From: Clostridia bacterium
GTDB taxonomy: Bacteria > Bacillota > Sulfobacillia > SLMV01
Length of the DNA stretch: 9,690 bases
Assembly (NCBI GenBank): GCA_007133365.1
Contig: SLMV01000064.1
Location: 1-9,690, forward strand
Direction of reading: 5' to 3'
In this document: piece by piece, positions 1-7,851 of the stretch
How the letters are laid out: each line of letters opens with the position of its first letter
Numbering within the stretch: the stretch's first letter is position 1
The notes under the pieces: model-generated
Database searches by the model: none
The model's input: the letters and a program-made list of their open reading frames with translations, nothing else
What the model was told of the DNA's origin: nothing
Position numbers and translations under genes: made by a program

Positions 1-1107
1 GTCAAAAATAATCCAATTCGCCAAAGCATCACGGCCATGTTGTTTGGAGTGATCGCTGGGGTTATCGGTAGTTTGTTTTTGGTACTCCCAGGCATCACGG
101 TAGCACACCAGGACATTCTCTATCTTTGGCCGATTGCCCTTGGCCTTTTGCTGTTGAGTCCTCGTTACCTGTGTTTTTCTTACGCTGGCGGGATCGTTGC
201 AATTGCTCACTTAGCAACAGGTTGGCCGGCGGGTATCAATGTTCCCTCGATCATGGCATTGGTTGCCGTTTTGCATTTGATGGAAGGTGTACTGGTGATG
301 TTAAGTGGCAGGAATGCGGCCAGTCCGGTTTATCTCAAACATGGTGCTTCCGGGCAAGTGATCGGCGCCTATTTGATACAGCGTTTTTGGCCCATTCCGA
401 TCATGTTGATTCTCATCATGCAAATCCCCGAGGAACTTCTCGGTACCACGTTTCCCATGCCGGAGTGGTGGCCGCTGATTTCAGCCTCCGTGGGCCAAGA
501 GGGAAATTGGGCTCGAATCCTGACACCGGTTGTGGCTGCATTGGGATATTCTGATATTGCGATTGGCGTCGAACCAAAACGGCGAGCTTATCATAGTGGC
601 TTATATTTAATTCTGTTTAGTTTGTTGCTTTTTCTTTCGGCCGTACTTGCCACGCGGGCCATGTTTTGGATGTGGATCGCTGCCTTGTTTGCACCCGTTG
701 GCCACGAATTAATGATACGCATTTCAAGTGCCCGGGAGTTTCGAAGCGTTCCCAAGTTTGTCGCGTCTCCACGCGGTGTTCGATTGCTCGATATTCAGCC
801 GGGCAGTGAAGCACAACGTCTTGGCCTAGCGGCCGAGGATCTGATTCTTTCCGTCAATGAAACGCTGGTTCTTACGCGCACGGATCTTGAGTTTGAGTTG
901 CAAAGGGCAGAATCCGGCGTGCGGCTTCGCGTGGAGGATGAAAGCGGAAACGAACGAAGACTAGAGACTGATCGGCTCGGGGGTCAAGCCCGACTTGGCA
1001 TTATTACCGTGCCGCAAGCGGGGGACCGCCCGCATGTTGATTTAGGCACTTCCGGTCTCATCATCCGAGCGTTACAGAAGATTAAGCGATGGTGGCGGCA
1101 AGATTAG
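1..1107 (+). CDS. MinJ-like polytopic membrane protein with C-terminal PDZ domain (5' partial)
   Basis: The frame is open to the first base of the window: the 12 codons before the ATG at 37 read VKNNPIRQSITA and continue a typical N-terminal sequence of this family, so the true start is probably upstream. Counting from the ATG at 37, hydrophobic segments lie at about residues 2-22, 27-60, 72-90, 118-132, 187-206 and 208-225. The family-like motifs QRFWPIP (115-121) and APVGHEL (219-225) are present. Residues about 245-327 form a PDZ domain (RGVRLLDIQPGSEAQRLGL, then LILSVNETLV). The layout of an N-terminal membrane domain plus a cytoplasmic PDZ matches Bacillus MinJ/YvjD, a division-site and polarity scaffold that, as I recall, maps close to uvrBA in that genus. 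A division role here is inference from layout and neighbourhood; another PDZ membrane scaffold is possible. The gene ends 58 bases before the uvrB start. Confidence 0.82.
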   Translation, partial: VKNNPIRQSITAMLFGVIAGVIGSLFLVLPGITVAHQDILYLWPIALGLLLLSPRYLCFSYAGGIVAIAHLATGWPAGINVPSIMALVAVLHLMEGVLVMLSGRNAASPVYLKHGASGQVIGAYLIQRFWPIPIMLILIMQIPEELLGTTFPMPEWWPLISASVGQEGNWARILTPVVAALGYSDIAIGVEPKRRAYHSGLYLILFSLLLFLSAVLATRAMFWMWIAALFAPVGHELMIRISSAREFRSVPKFVASPRGVRLLDIQPGSEAQRLGLAAEDLILSVNETLVLTRTDLEFELQRAESGVRLRVEDESGNERRLETDRLGGQARLGIITVPQAGDRPHVDLGTSGLIIRALQKIKRWWRQD

Positions 1108-1111
1108 CCGA

Positions 1112-1140
1112 TTGCACGAACAGCCGTTCGATGTTAATCT
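1112..1140 (+). promoter_or_regulatory. Predicted uvrBAC promoter with extended -10
   Basis: A -35-like TTGCAC (1112-1117) is followed by a 17-base spacer and TAATCT (1135-1140). A TG at 1132-1133 sits one base upstream of the -10 element, giving an extended -10. Each hexamer is only a partial match to the vegetative consensus, but the spacing is ideal, the start point would fall near 1147, and the uvrB ribosome binding site follows at 1155. The LexA box overlaps the end of the -35 and the spacer, the usual place for repression. Confidence 0.5.
1117..1130 (+). promoter_or_regulatory. LexA (DinR) SOS operator upstream of uvrB
   Basis: The sequence CGAACAGCCGTTCG is a perfect inverted repeat, CGAAC-N4-GTTCG, identical in form to the SOS box consensus of Bacillus and other Gram-positive bacteria. 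It lies 35 bases before the uvrB ATG, between the -35 and -10 of the predicted promoter, so bound LexA would block RNA polymerase. RecA-stimulated LexA self-cleavage after DNA damage would then release uvrB-uvrA-uvrC. I saw no second copy before uvrA, uvrC or the right-hand operon. The match is seen directly; regulation is inferred from the known LexA regulon, to which uvrBA belongs in Bacillus. Confidence 0.88.
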
Positions 1141-1154
1141 TGTGAGTAAGATTC

Positions 1155-1161
1155 GAGGTGA
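1155..1161 (+). promoter_or_regulatory. Ribosome binding site deciding the uvrB start
   Basis: GAGGTGA ends 4 bases before the ATG at 1166. No comparable site precedes the in-frame TTG at 1112 or GTG at 1142, and the TTG would place the promoter and LexA box inside the coding region. This supports the ATG at 1166. Confidence 0.75.
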
Positions 1162-1165
1162 GACG

Positions 1166-3148
1166 ATGCCCCCTTTTAAATTGGTGTCCGAATATTCGCC
1201 AAAAGGTGATCAACCGAAAGCAATTGGCCGGATCGTCACGGCATTTAGTAATGGTGATGAGCGTGTGACTTTGCTCGGGGTGACGGGTTCCGGAAAGACA
1301 TACACGATGGCAAATGCAGTGGAACAATTGCAACGTCCCACTTTGGTAGTGGCTCACAACAAGACGCTGGCTGCCCAGTTGTGTGGGGAGTTCAAGAATT
1401 TTTTCCCTGAAAATTCAGTGGAATATTTTGTTAGCTACTATGACTATTATCAACCCGAAGCCTATATTCCGCAGTCCGATACCTATATTGAAAAAGACGC
1501 CCAAATTAATGATGAGATTGATAAACTGCGCCACTCGGCCACAAGTGCACTGCTCGAACGCCGGGACGTCGTGGTCGTGGCCTCGGTGTCCTGTATATAC
1601 GGACTTGGTTCTCCGACCGACTACCAAAATTTAGTGGTTTCCTTGCGTGTGGGCATGACCAAAGATCGGGATGCGATTTTGCGCCAGCTGGTCGATATCC
1701 AGTATCAACGCAATGATGTTAGTTTTCAACGAGGCACTTTTCGTGTCCGGGGCGATACGCTTGAGATCTTTCCGGCATCCTCAGGTGAGCATGCGCTCCG
1801 GGTGGAAATGTTTGGTGAAGAAATCGAGCGGATCTCGGAAATTGATATTTTGACCGGGGAAGTTCTGGGCTATCGCGATCATGTGGCCATTTACCCTGCT
1901 ACCCACTATATTACGGAGCGAGAATCAATGAAGCGGGCTATCGAAAGTATCAAAGAGGAGTTGGAGGATCGACTCCGGGTGCTTCGTGAGCAGGACAAAC
2001 TACTGGAAGCCCAACGACTGGAACAGCGTACCCGATACGACCTGGAGATGTTACGAGAAGTTGGATACTGTAACGGAATCGAAAATTACTCTCGGCACTT
2101 GACGGGACGCCCTCCGGGTGCACCACCCTTTACCTTATTGGACTATTTCCCGGAGGATTTCTTGTGTATTATTGATGAATCACATCGGACTTTGCCTCAA
2201 ATCGGAGGGATGTATGCCGGGGATCGATCCCGCAAGAATGCTTTAGTTGAGCATGGTTTTCGTCTGCCGTCTGCTTATGACAATCGCCCATTGACGTTTG
2301 ATGAATTTGAGGCGCGGCGCGGTCAGGTGCTTTATGTCTCCGCGACGCCGGCCCAGTACGAGCTTGACCGAAGTGATAAAGTGGTGGAGCAGATTGTCCG
2401 ACCCACTGGTTTGGTGGATCCCGCTATTGAGGTGCGGCCGGTCGAAGGACAAGTTGATGATCTTATCGCGTCGGTCAAAGCGCGAGTGGCGCGCAACCAG
2501 CGGACCCTCATCACGACTTTGACGAAAAAGATGGCGGAAGATTTGACCGACTATCTTAAAGACGTCGGTTTATCGGTCCGGTATTTACACTCCGAAATTC
2601 ATACCTTAGAACGTATGGAGATCATCCGAGACCTTCGCTTGGGGACTTTTGATGTGTTAGTGGGCATCAATCTTCTTCGGGAAGGGTTGGATTTGCCGGA
2701 GGTATCATTGGTTGCGATCCTCGACGCGGATAAGGAAGGGTTCCTCCGTTCGGGCACGGCTTTGGTTCAGACGATCGGGAGGGCAGCGCGAAACGTCGAG
2801 GGGAAAGTCATTATGTATGCCGATCGGATCACCGGTGCCATGAAGTATGCGATTGAAGAAACCTATCGTCGACGAAAGATCCAAGAGCGTTTCAATGAGG
2901 AAAACGGGATTACACCGCAGACGATACGTAAAGCGGTCCGGGATGTGATTGAAGCCACGCAAGTGGTCCGATATCCTCAAACGCTTATTGACAAGAATCT
3001 AAGTGAGATTCCCAAACACCAGGTGCCGGAATTGATCGAACGACTGCGCAAAGAAATGCGAGAGGCGGCTGCGGATTTGGAGTTTGAAGAAGCGGCCGTT
3101 TTAAGGGATATGATTATTGAGCTCGAAACGCGAATGGAAGCGTCGTGA
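1166..3148 (+). CDS. uvrB: UvrABC system protein B (excinuclease helicase subunit)
   Basis: UvrB is the damage-verifying ATPase of nucleotide excision repair: it is loaded by UvrA, inserts a hairpin between the DNA strands and recruits UvrC for dual incision. The start at 1166 gives 660 residues, the usual length, beginning MPPFKLVSEYSPKGDQP. Visible landmarks are Walker A GVTGSGKT (38-45), the beta-hairpin with YYDYYQPEAYIP (91-102), the DEAD-like box DESH (337-340), helicase motif region REGLDLPE (505-512), motif VI QTIGRAARN (535-543) and a C-terminal UVR coiled-coil segment (about 623-654) that contacts UvrC. All key motifs are intact. The stretch before motif VI reads FLRSGTALVQ where the family nearly always has FLRSERSLIQ. 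It is the first gene of the uvrB-uvrA-uvrC operon, with a LexA box and promoter just upstream. The frame extends to a TTG at 1112, which I judge not to be used. Confidence 0.98.
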   Translation: MPPFKLVSEYSPKGDQPKAIGRIVTAFSNGDERVTLLGVTGSGKTYTMANAVEQLQRPTLVVAHNKTLAAQLCGEFKNFFPENSVEYFVSYYDYYQPEAYIPQSDTYIEKDAQINDEIDKLRHSATSALLERRDVVVVASVSCIYGLGSPTDYQNLVVSLRVGMTKDRDAILRQLVDIQYQRNDVSFQRGTFRVRGDTLEIFPASSGEHALRVEMFGEEIERISEIDILTGEVLGYRDHVAIYPATHYITERESMKRAIESIKEELEDRLRVLREQDKLLEAQRLEQRTRYDLEMLREVGYCNGIENYSRHLTGRPPGAPPFTLLDYFPEDFLCIIDESHRTLPQIGGMYAGDRSRKNALVEHGFRLPSAYDNRPLTFDEFEARRGQVLYVSATPAQYELDRSDKVVEQIVRPTGLVDPAIEVRPVEGQVDDLIASVKARVARNQRTLITTLTKKMAEDLTDYLKDVGLSVRYLHSEIHTLERMEIIRDLRLGTFDVLVGINLLREGLDLPEVSLVAILDADKEGFLRSGTALVQTIGRAARNVEGKVIMYADRITGAMKYAIEETYRRRKIQERFNEENGITPQTIRKAVRDVIEATQVVRYPQTLIDKNLSEIPKHQVPELIERLRKEMREAAADLEFEEAAVLRDMIIELETRMEAS

Positions 3149-3160
3149 ACGGGAGGCAGC

Positions 3161-5998
3161 ATGGGGTTAGACGAAATTCTGGTGCGGGGAGCGCGCCAGC
3201 ATAATCTCAAAAATATTGATGTCAATATTCCGCGGGATAAGATGGTGGTTATCACCGGTATATCGGGCAGTGGGAAAAGCTCATTGGCTTTCGACACGAT
3301 TTATGCAGAAGGCCAACGGCGCTACGTCGAGTCGTTGTCTTCTTATGCCCGACAGTTCCTTGGGCAGATGGACAAACCGGATGTCGAGCATATTGAAGGA
3401 TTGTCGCCTGCCATCTCCATCGATCAAAAGACCACGAGCCATAATCCGCGTTCGACGGTGGGCACGGTGACGGAAATATACGACTATCTTCGTTTGCTCT
3501 TTGCCCGGGTGGGGCATCCCCATTGTCCGAACTGTAAGATTCCGATTACCGGACAAAGCCTGGATCAGATGGTTGACACAGTGATGCGGTTTCCAGAGGG
3601 CACGCGGTTCCAATTGATCGCCCCCATTGTTCGAGGTCGCAAAGGCACGCACGAAAAGATTCTGGACGATATCCGGCGTGCGGGGTTCTTGCGTGTTCGG
3701 GTGGATGGCGAAACACAATTGGTCGATGAGGATGTCTCGCTCGAGAAGAATCAGCAACATGATATTGAGATTATCGTGGACCGACTGGTGATGGGGAATG
3801 GTCTGCGTAACCGGCTGGCAGATTCGCTATCAACCACGCTTTCATGGGGAGAGGGCATCGCGATCATTGATCGCCTCGATGACGGGGAGGAACTTTTGCT
3901 AAGCGAACACATGGCTTGCGTGGAATGTGGGTTTAGTCTAATGGAATTATCTCCTCGCCTATTTTCCTTCAACAGTCCTTACGGCGCTTGCCCCGCTTGC
4001 GATGGACTCGGACACCACTTGGTTGCTGATCCGGAATTGATCGTGCCCGATACATCCATGACGCTTTCGGAAGGGGCCATCGCACCCTGGAGTCGAGGGG
4101 AGTATTATCCCCAGCTCCTAAAAGCAGTTTGTGAACACTGGCAGATTCCGATGGATGTGCCCTTTGCATCGCTGTCGGACGAACAGCGAAAAGCGATTCT
4201 TCACGGAGCGGGTTCGGAGACGTTCCACTTCGTGTATCGGAATCGATATGGCCGAGAGCGGTCTCGCGATCGCCACTTTCGGGGTGTGCTGGAAAACATT
4301 GAACGGCGCCACCGTGAATCGAATTCTGAGGCGGCCAGGCGACGAGCCGAAACGTTTATGTCGTCTCAAGCCTGCCCAACTTGCAAAGGTGCCCGATTGC
4401 GCCCGGAGGTGCTGGCGGTGACGGTGGGAAATGCCAATATTTCTGAACTTTGTGACTTGCCCATTGAGGAACTGTTTGATTTTTTCAAAAGCCTCCAATT
4501 GGGTCAGCGTGAACAAGTGATAGCGCGTCAAATCCTAATTGAAATCAAGAAGCGGCTTGAATTTCTAGTTGATGTGGGGTTGCCCTATCTGACCCTAGGA
4601 CGAGGCGCTGCGACATTAGCCGGTGGTGAATCTCAACGAATCCGCCTCGCCACCCAGATAGGTTCAGGTTTGGTGGGGGTTTTGTACATTCTTGATGAGC
4701 CGAGTGTGGGGCTTCACCAACGAGATAATCGGCGACTCCTCAGCACGCTTGAGAATCTTCGTGATCTCGGCAATACTCTCATTATCGTTGAACATGATGA
4801 AGAAACCATCCTGCGGGCGGACCACGTCATTGACATCGGTCCGGGTGCCGGTGATCACGGTGGCGAAATCGTGGTCCAAGGTTCACCCGAGGACATTATG
4901 CAGTGTTCAGATTCCGTGACCGGTCGGTATTTGGTGGGCACCGAGCGGATTCCGGTGCCGGCACGACGCCGCCGAGATAGCAAAGCCGAGATCGTGATCG
5001 AAGGCGCACGCGAACACAATCTGAAATCAATCGACGTACACATCCCGCTGGGGATTTTCGTTGGCATCACCGGGGTATCCGGATCGGGGAAGAGCACCCT
5101 GATGCACGATATCCTGTATCGGCAACTCGCGCGCGATTTACATCGGGCCCATCACCCGGCAGGTCGTCATGATCGTATTCTTGGGCAGGAGCATTTACAA
5201 AAGGTGATTGAAATTGACCAATCGCCGATCGGGCGGACACCGCGTTCTAATCCTGCGACCTACACGGGGACGTTTGACTATATCCGCGAATTATTTGCGA
5301 AGACGCCTGAGGCCCGGGTCCGAGGATACACCAAAGGGCGCTTCAGTTTCAATCTTAAAGGTGGACGGTGTGAGGCCTGTAATGGGCAGGGAATCGTGAA
5401 GATTGAAATGCACTTCTTGCCCGACTTGTATGTTCCGTGTGAAGTGTGTGATGGCAAACGTTATAATCGTGAGACATTGGAAGTTCAATACAAAGGGAAA
5501 ACCATTGCTGAAGTCCTCGATATGACGGTGGAGGAGGCTTATGGCTTTTTCGCGGAAATCCCCCCTTTAGAAAACCATTTAGGCACTTTGCGTGATGTTG
5601 GGCTGGGCTACATTAAACTTGGACAACCGGCGACCACGCTCTCAGGCGGGGAGGCACAACGGGTTAAGTTGGCCACCGAATTGTCACGCCGCTCGAATGG
5701 CGGATCGCTTTATTTGTTGGACGAACCGACAACCGGACTTCATAGCGCCGATATCCAGCAGCTCCTTAGCGTTTTGCAGCGCCTTGTGGAAGAAGGGGCC
5801 ACCGTCGTTATTATTGAGCATAACCTCGATGTGATCAAAAGTGTCGATTATATCCTCGATTTAGGTCCGGAAGGAGGCGCCGGCGGCGGTCGCATTGTGG
5901 CCAAGGGAACACCGGAAGAAATTGCCCAAAATCCGGATTCTCACACCGGACGTTATCTCGGCGAAATCCTACAAGACCTAAATCACGCGGTGAGTTAA
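3161..5998 (+). CDS. uvrA: UvrABC system protein A (damage-sensing ABC ATPase)
   Basis: UvrA dimers scan DNA for distortions and hand the site to UvrB. The 945-residue length is typical. There are two ABC modules. The first has Walker A GISGSGKS (33-40), signature LAGGESQR (486-493) and Walker B LYILDEPSVGLH (508-519). The second has Walker A GVSGSGKST (638-646), signature LSGGEAQR (827-834) and LYLLDEPTTGLH (850-861). Zinc ligands are visible as C253/C256 with C277/C280 in the first module and C737/C740 with C760/C763 in the second. A further pair, C405/C408 in CPTCKGARL, is the usual family sequence. The UvrB-binding and insertion regions are full length. The ATG at 3161 is preceded by GGGAGG (3151-3156) with a 4-base spacer, and the gene starts 12 bases after the uvrB stop, so co-transcription and SOS control are expected. 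No anomalies were seen. Confidence 0.98.
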   Translation: MGLDEILVRGARQHNLKNIDVNIPRDKMVVITGISGSGKSSLAFDTIYAEGQRRYVESLSSYARQFLGQMDKPDVEHIEGLSPAISIDQKTTSHNPRSTVGTVTEIYDYLRLLFARVGHPHCPNCKIPITGQSLDQMVDTVMRFPEGTRFQLIAPIVRGRKGTHEKILDDIRRAGFLRVRVDGETQLVDEDVSLEKNQQHDIEIIVDRLVMGNGLRNRLADSLSTTLSWGEGIAIIDRLDDGEELLLSEHMACVECGFSLMELSPRLFSFNSPYGACPACDGLGHHLVADPELIVPDTSMTLSEGAIAPWSRGEYYPQLLKAVCEHWQIPMDVPFASLSDEQRKAILHGAGSETFHFVYRNRYGRERSRDRHFRGVLENIERRHRESNSEAARRRAETFMSSQACPTCKGARLRPEVLAVTVGNANISELCDLPIEELFDFFKSLQLGQREQVIARQILIEIKKRLEFLVDVGLPYLTLGRGAATLAGGESQRIRLATQIGSGLVGVLYILDEPSVGLHQRDNRRLLSTLENLRDLGNTLIIVEHDEETILRADHVIDIGPGAGDHGGEIVVQGSPEDIMQCSDSVTGRYLVGTERIPVPARRRRDSKAEIVIEGAREHNLKSIDVHIPLGIFVGITGVSGSGKSTLMHDILYRQLARDLHRAHHPAGRHDRILGQEHLQKVIEIDQSPIGRTPRSNPATYTGTFDYIRELFAKTPEARVRGYTKGRFSFNLKGGRCEACNGQGIVKIEMHFLPDLYVPCEVCDGKRYNRETLEVQYKGKTIAEVLDMTVEEAYGFFAEIPPLENHLGTLRDVGLGYIKLGQPATTLSGGEAQRVKLATELSRRSNGGSLYLLDEPTTGLHSADIQQLLSVLQRLVEEGATVVIIEHNLDVIKSVDYILDLGPEGGAGGGRIVAKGTPEEIAQNPDSHTGRYLGEILQDLNHAVS

Positions 5999-6009
5999 GA
6001 GGCATATTA

Positions 6010-7851
6010 ATGGAGCGCATTGAAAGAATGAAAGCGCGAATTTTGCATGCTCCGGATCAACCGGGCGTCTATTTCTTTAAAGACGAACATGGGGCGGTCC
6101 TCTACGTGGGAAAGGCGCGGTCGCTTCGTGATCGCTTGCGTTCCTATTTCTCGCCGGCCGGTTTGAACACTCGAACGATGCGCATGATCAATGCAGCCGA
6201 TGATTTTTCGTTCCTCGTCACGGATAGTGAGGTCGAAGCCCTGATCATCGAATCGAACTTGATTAAGAGTCATCGGCCTAAATACAATGTTCGCCTCCGC
6301 GATGATAAGCATTATCCTTATATCCGTATTACTATGGAAGAGGACTTTCCTCGGGTCCAGGTGGTTCGACGTGTGGCGGACGATGGGAGCAAATATTTTG
6401 GGCCCTTTACCAATAGTGGCATTTTGCGCGCTTCATTAGATATCTTGCGGCAAGTCTTTCCTCATCGAAGTTGTAGTAACCATCGCTTTAACTCGGGACG
6501 GCGTCCTTGCCTTTATTTTCACACCGGGCGCTGTCAGGCACCGTGTGATGCTCAGGTGAGTGTAAAAGCCTACCGGGAGCAAATTGATGGATTGCTCAAA
6601 TTCTTGTCGGGGCAGACGCGGGAACTAATGGATACTTTAAAGGAGAAAATGGACGGTGCCGCTGAAGACCTCGATTTTGAAAGCGCCGCCCGGTATCGTG
6701 ATCAGTTGGAAGCATTGAACCAATTCCAAGACCAACAGCACAAACAATCCGCGTCACTCGAAGATCTTGATGTGGTGGGAATTGCCGCGAACGAAGGTGA
6801 GGTGGCCGTGACCATCCTTTTCATGCGTGATGGGAAGATTGTCGGGCGCGATCATTTCATGATGCATAGCGAAGCGCAAGCGTCACTTGCGGATATTGTC
6901 GAAGCGGTTTTGCAAGCGTATTATTCCCACGCACTACTCATTCCTCAGCGCATCCTAATCCCTAAAGAGCCGCCGTCTGCTGATGCCCTCACGCATTGGT
7001 TAAGTGAGCAGCGAGGTACCCGGGTCTTCTTGCATCGGCCCCAACGGGGCGAGAAGCGCCGTCTTGTGCAGCTGGCCACTCGCAATGCCAAACTCTATCT
7101 TCAAGAGCAAAAGGCCAAGGAGCACGATCAAGAGCCCATCCGGGAATTGGCCCAAGCTCTCGGGTTACCGCGATTGCCGCGCAGGATCGAGGGATTTGAT
7201 GTTTCGAATCTTTTCGGGCAAATGGCCGTAGGGGCCATGGTGGTATTCGAGGAAGGCGTACCGGTTCGCCATCAATATCGCCGGTTTCGCATTGAAAAGG
7301 TGGAAGGTGTTGATGATTATGCCATGCTCAAAGAGGTGTTGGATCGACGGTTTTCTCGCTATTTGCGAGCGAAACCCCAACACGAGCAGGACTCTTCCTT
7401 CGCGACGGTACCGGATCTTATCGTGATTGATGGTGGTAAAGGTCAGTTGTCAGCTGCGCTTGAGATTTTAAAGCCTTTGGGATTGGCGGACATTCCGGTC
7501 GTGGGTTTGGCGAAGCAAGAGGAAGACATCTTTGTGCCTGATCAATCGGACCCGTTATCCATCGCGCCCGATCATGCCGGTAGCCAGTTGTTGCAGCGCA
7601 TCCGTGACGAAGCGCACCGCTTCGCCATCGATTATCACCGTCGTTTGAGGAAACGGCACGGGGTGCGCTCCATCCTCGATGACATTCCGGGCATTGGCCC
7701 GAAGCGGAGAAATGCGTTGCTCCGGGCGTTTGACTCACCTTTGGCCATGGCGGAGGCGTCCATGGACGAACTGGCAGCGGTGCCCGGGATGACGCGTCGT
7801 GCCGCCAAAGAAGTCAAACGTTTTTTGCTTGATCGGTATCAGGTGGACTAG
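6010..7851 (+). CDS. uvrC: UvrABC system protein C (dual-incision endonuclease)
   Basis: UvrC cuts on both sides of the lesion in the UvrB-DNA complex. The 613-residue protein has the full family layout. An N-terminal GIY-YIG nuclease (about 15-95; GVY 19-21, YVG 32-34, catalytic-type E76) makes the 3' cut. A cysteine-rich region follows with C155, C167, C175 and C179, and then a UVR motif (about 205-238) that pairs with UvrB. The RNase H-like nuclease for the 5' cut shows D397 in GFDVSN, the D435/D436 pair in GVDDYA, D474 in IDGGKGQL and H536 in DEAHRF. A tandem helix-hairpin-helix (about 556-607; IPGIGPKRR, VPGMTRRAAK) ends the protein. The ATG at 6010 follows an AGAGG (5998-6002) that overlaps the uvrA stop; the gap is 11 bases, suggesting coupling. 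Its last 38 bases are antisense to the end of the convergent yebE-like gene. Confidence 0.98.
   Translation: MERIERMKARILHAPDQPGVYFFKDEHGAVLYVGKARSLRDRLRSYFSPAGLNTRTMRMINAADDFSFLVTDSEVEALIIESNLIKSHRPKYNVRLRDDKHYPYIRITMEEDFPRVQVVRRVADDGSKYFGPFTNSGILRASLDILRQVFPHRSCSNHRFNSGRRPCLYFHTGRCQAPCDAQVSVKAYREQIDGLLKFLSGQTRELMDTLKEKMDGAAEDLDFESAARYRDQLEALNQFQDQQHKQSASLEDLDVVGIAANEGEVAVTILFMRDGKIVGRDHFMMHSEAQASLADIVEAVLQAYYSHALLIPQRILIPKEPPSADALTHWLSEQRGTRVFLHRPQRGEKRRLVQLATRNAKLYLQEQKAKEHDQEPIRELAQALGLPRLPRRIEGFDVSNLFGQMAVGAMVVFEEGVPVRHQYRRFRIEKVEGVDDYAMLKEVLDRRFSRYLRAKPQHEQDSSFATVPDLIVIDGGKGQLSAALEILKPLGLADIPVVGLAKQEEDIFVPDQSDPLSIAPDHAGSQLLQRIRDEAHRFAIDYHRRLRKRHGVRSILDDIPGIGPKRRNALLRAFDSPLAMAEASMDELAAVPGMTRRAAKEVKRFLLDRYQVD

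Noticed and set aside
1112..1165. Upstream TTG (1112) or GTG (1142) start for UvrB giving an 18- or 8-residue extension
   Set aside because: Neither has a good ribosome binding site, the TTG would put the LexA box and promoter inside the gene, and conserved UvrB sequence begins at the ATG at 1166.
3281..3760. 159-codon open frame on the - strand inside uvrA
   Set aside because: It lies wholly antisense to a highly conserved gene and its translation resembles no protein family, so it is a shadow frame. The same applies to other antisense frames such as 4118-4531 and 7418-7738.
7791..7825. Palindrome GACGCGTC followed downstream by a T6 run near the uvrC end
   Set aside because: The palindrome is too short and too far from the T-run for an intrinsic terminator, and both lie in conserved uvrC helix-hairpin-helix codons.
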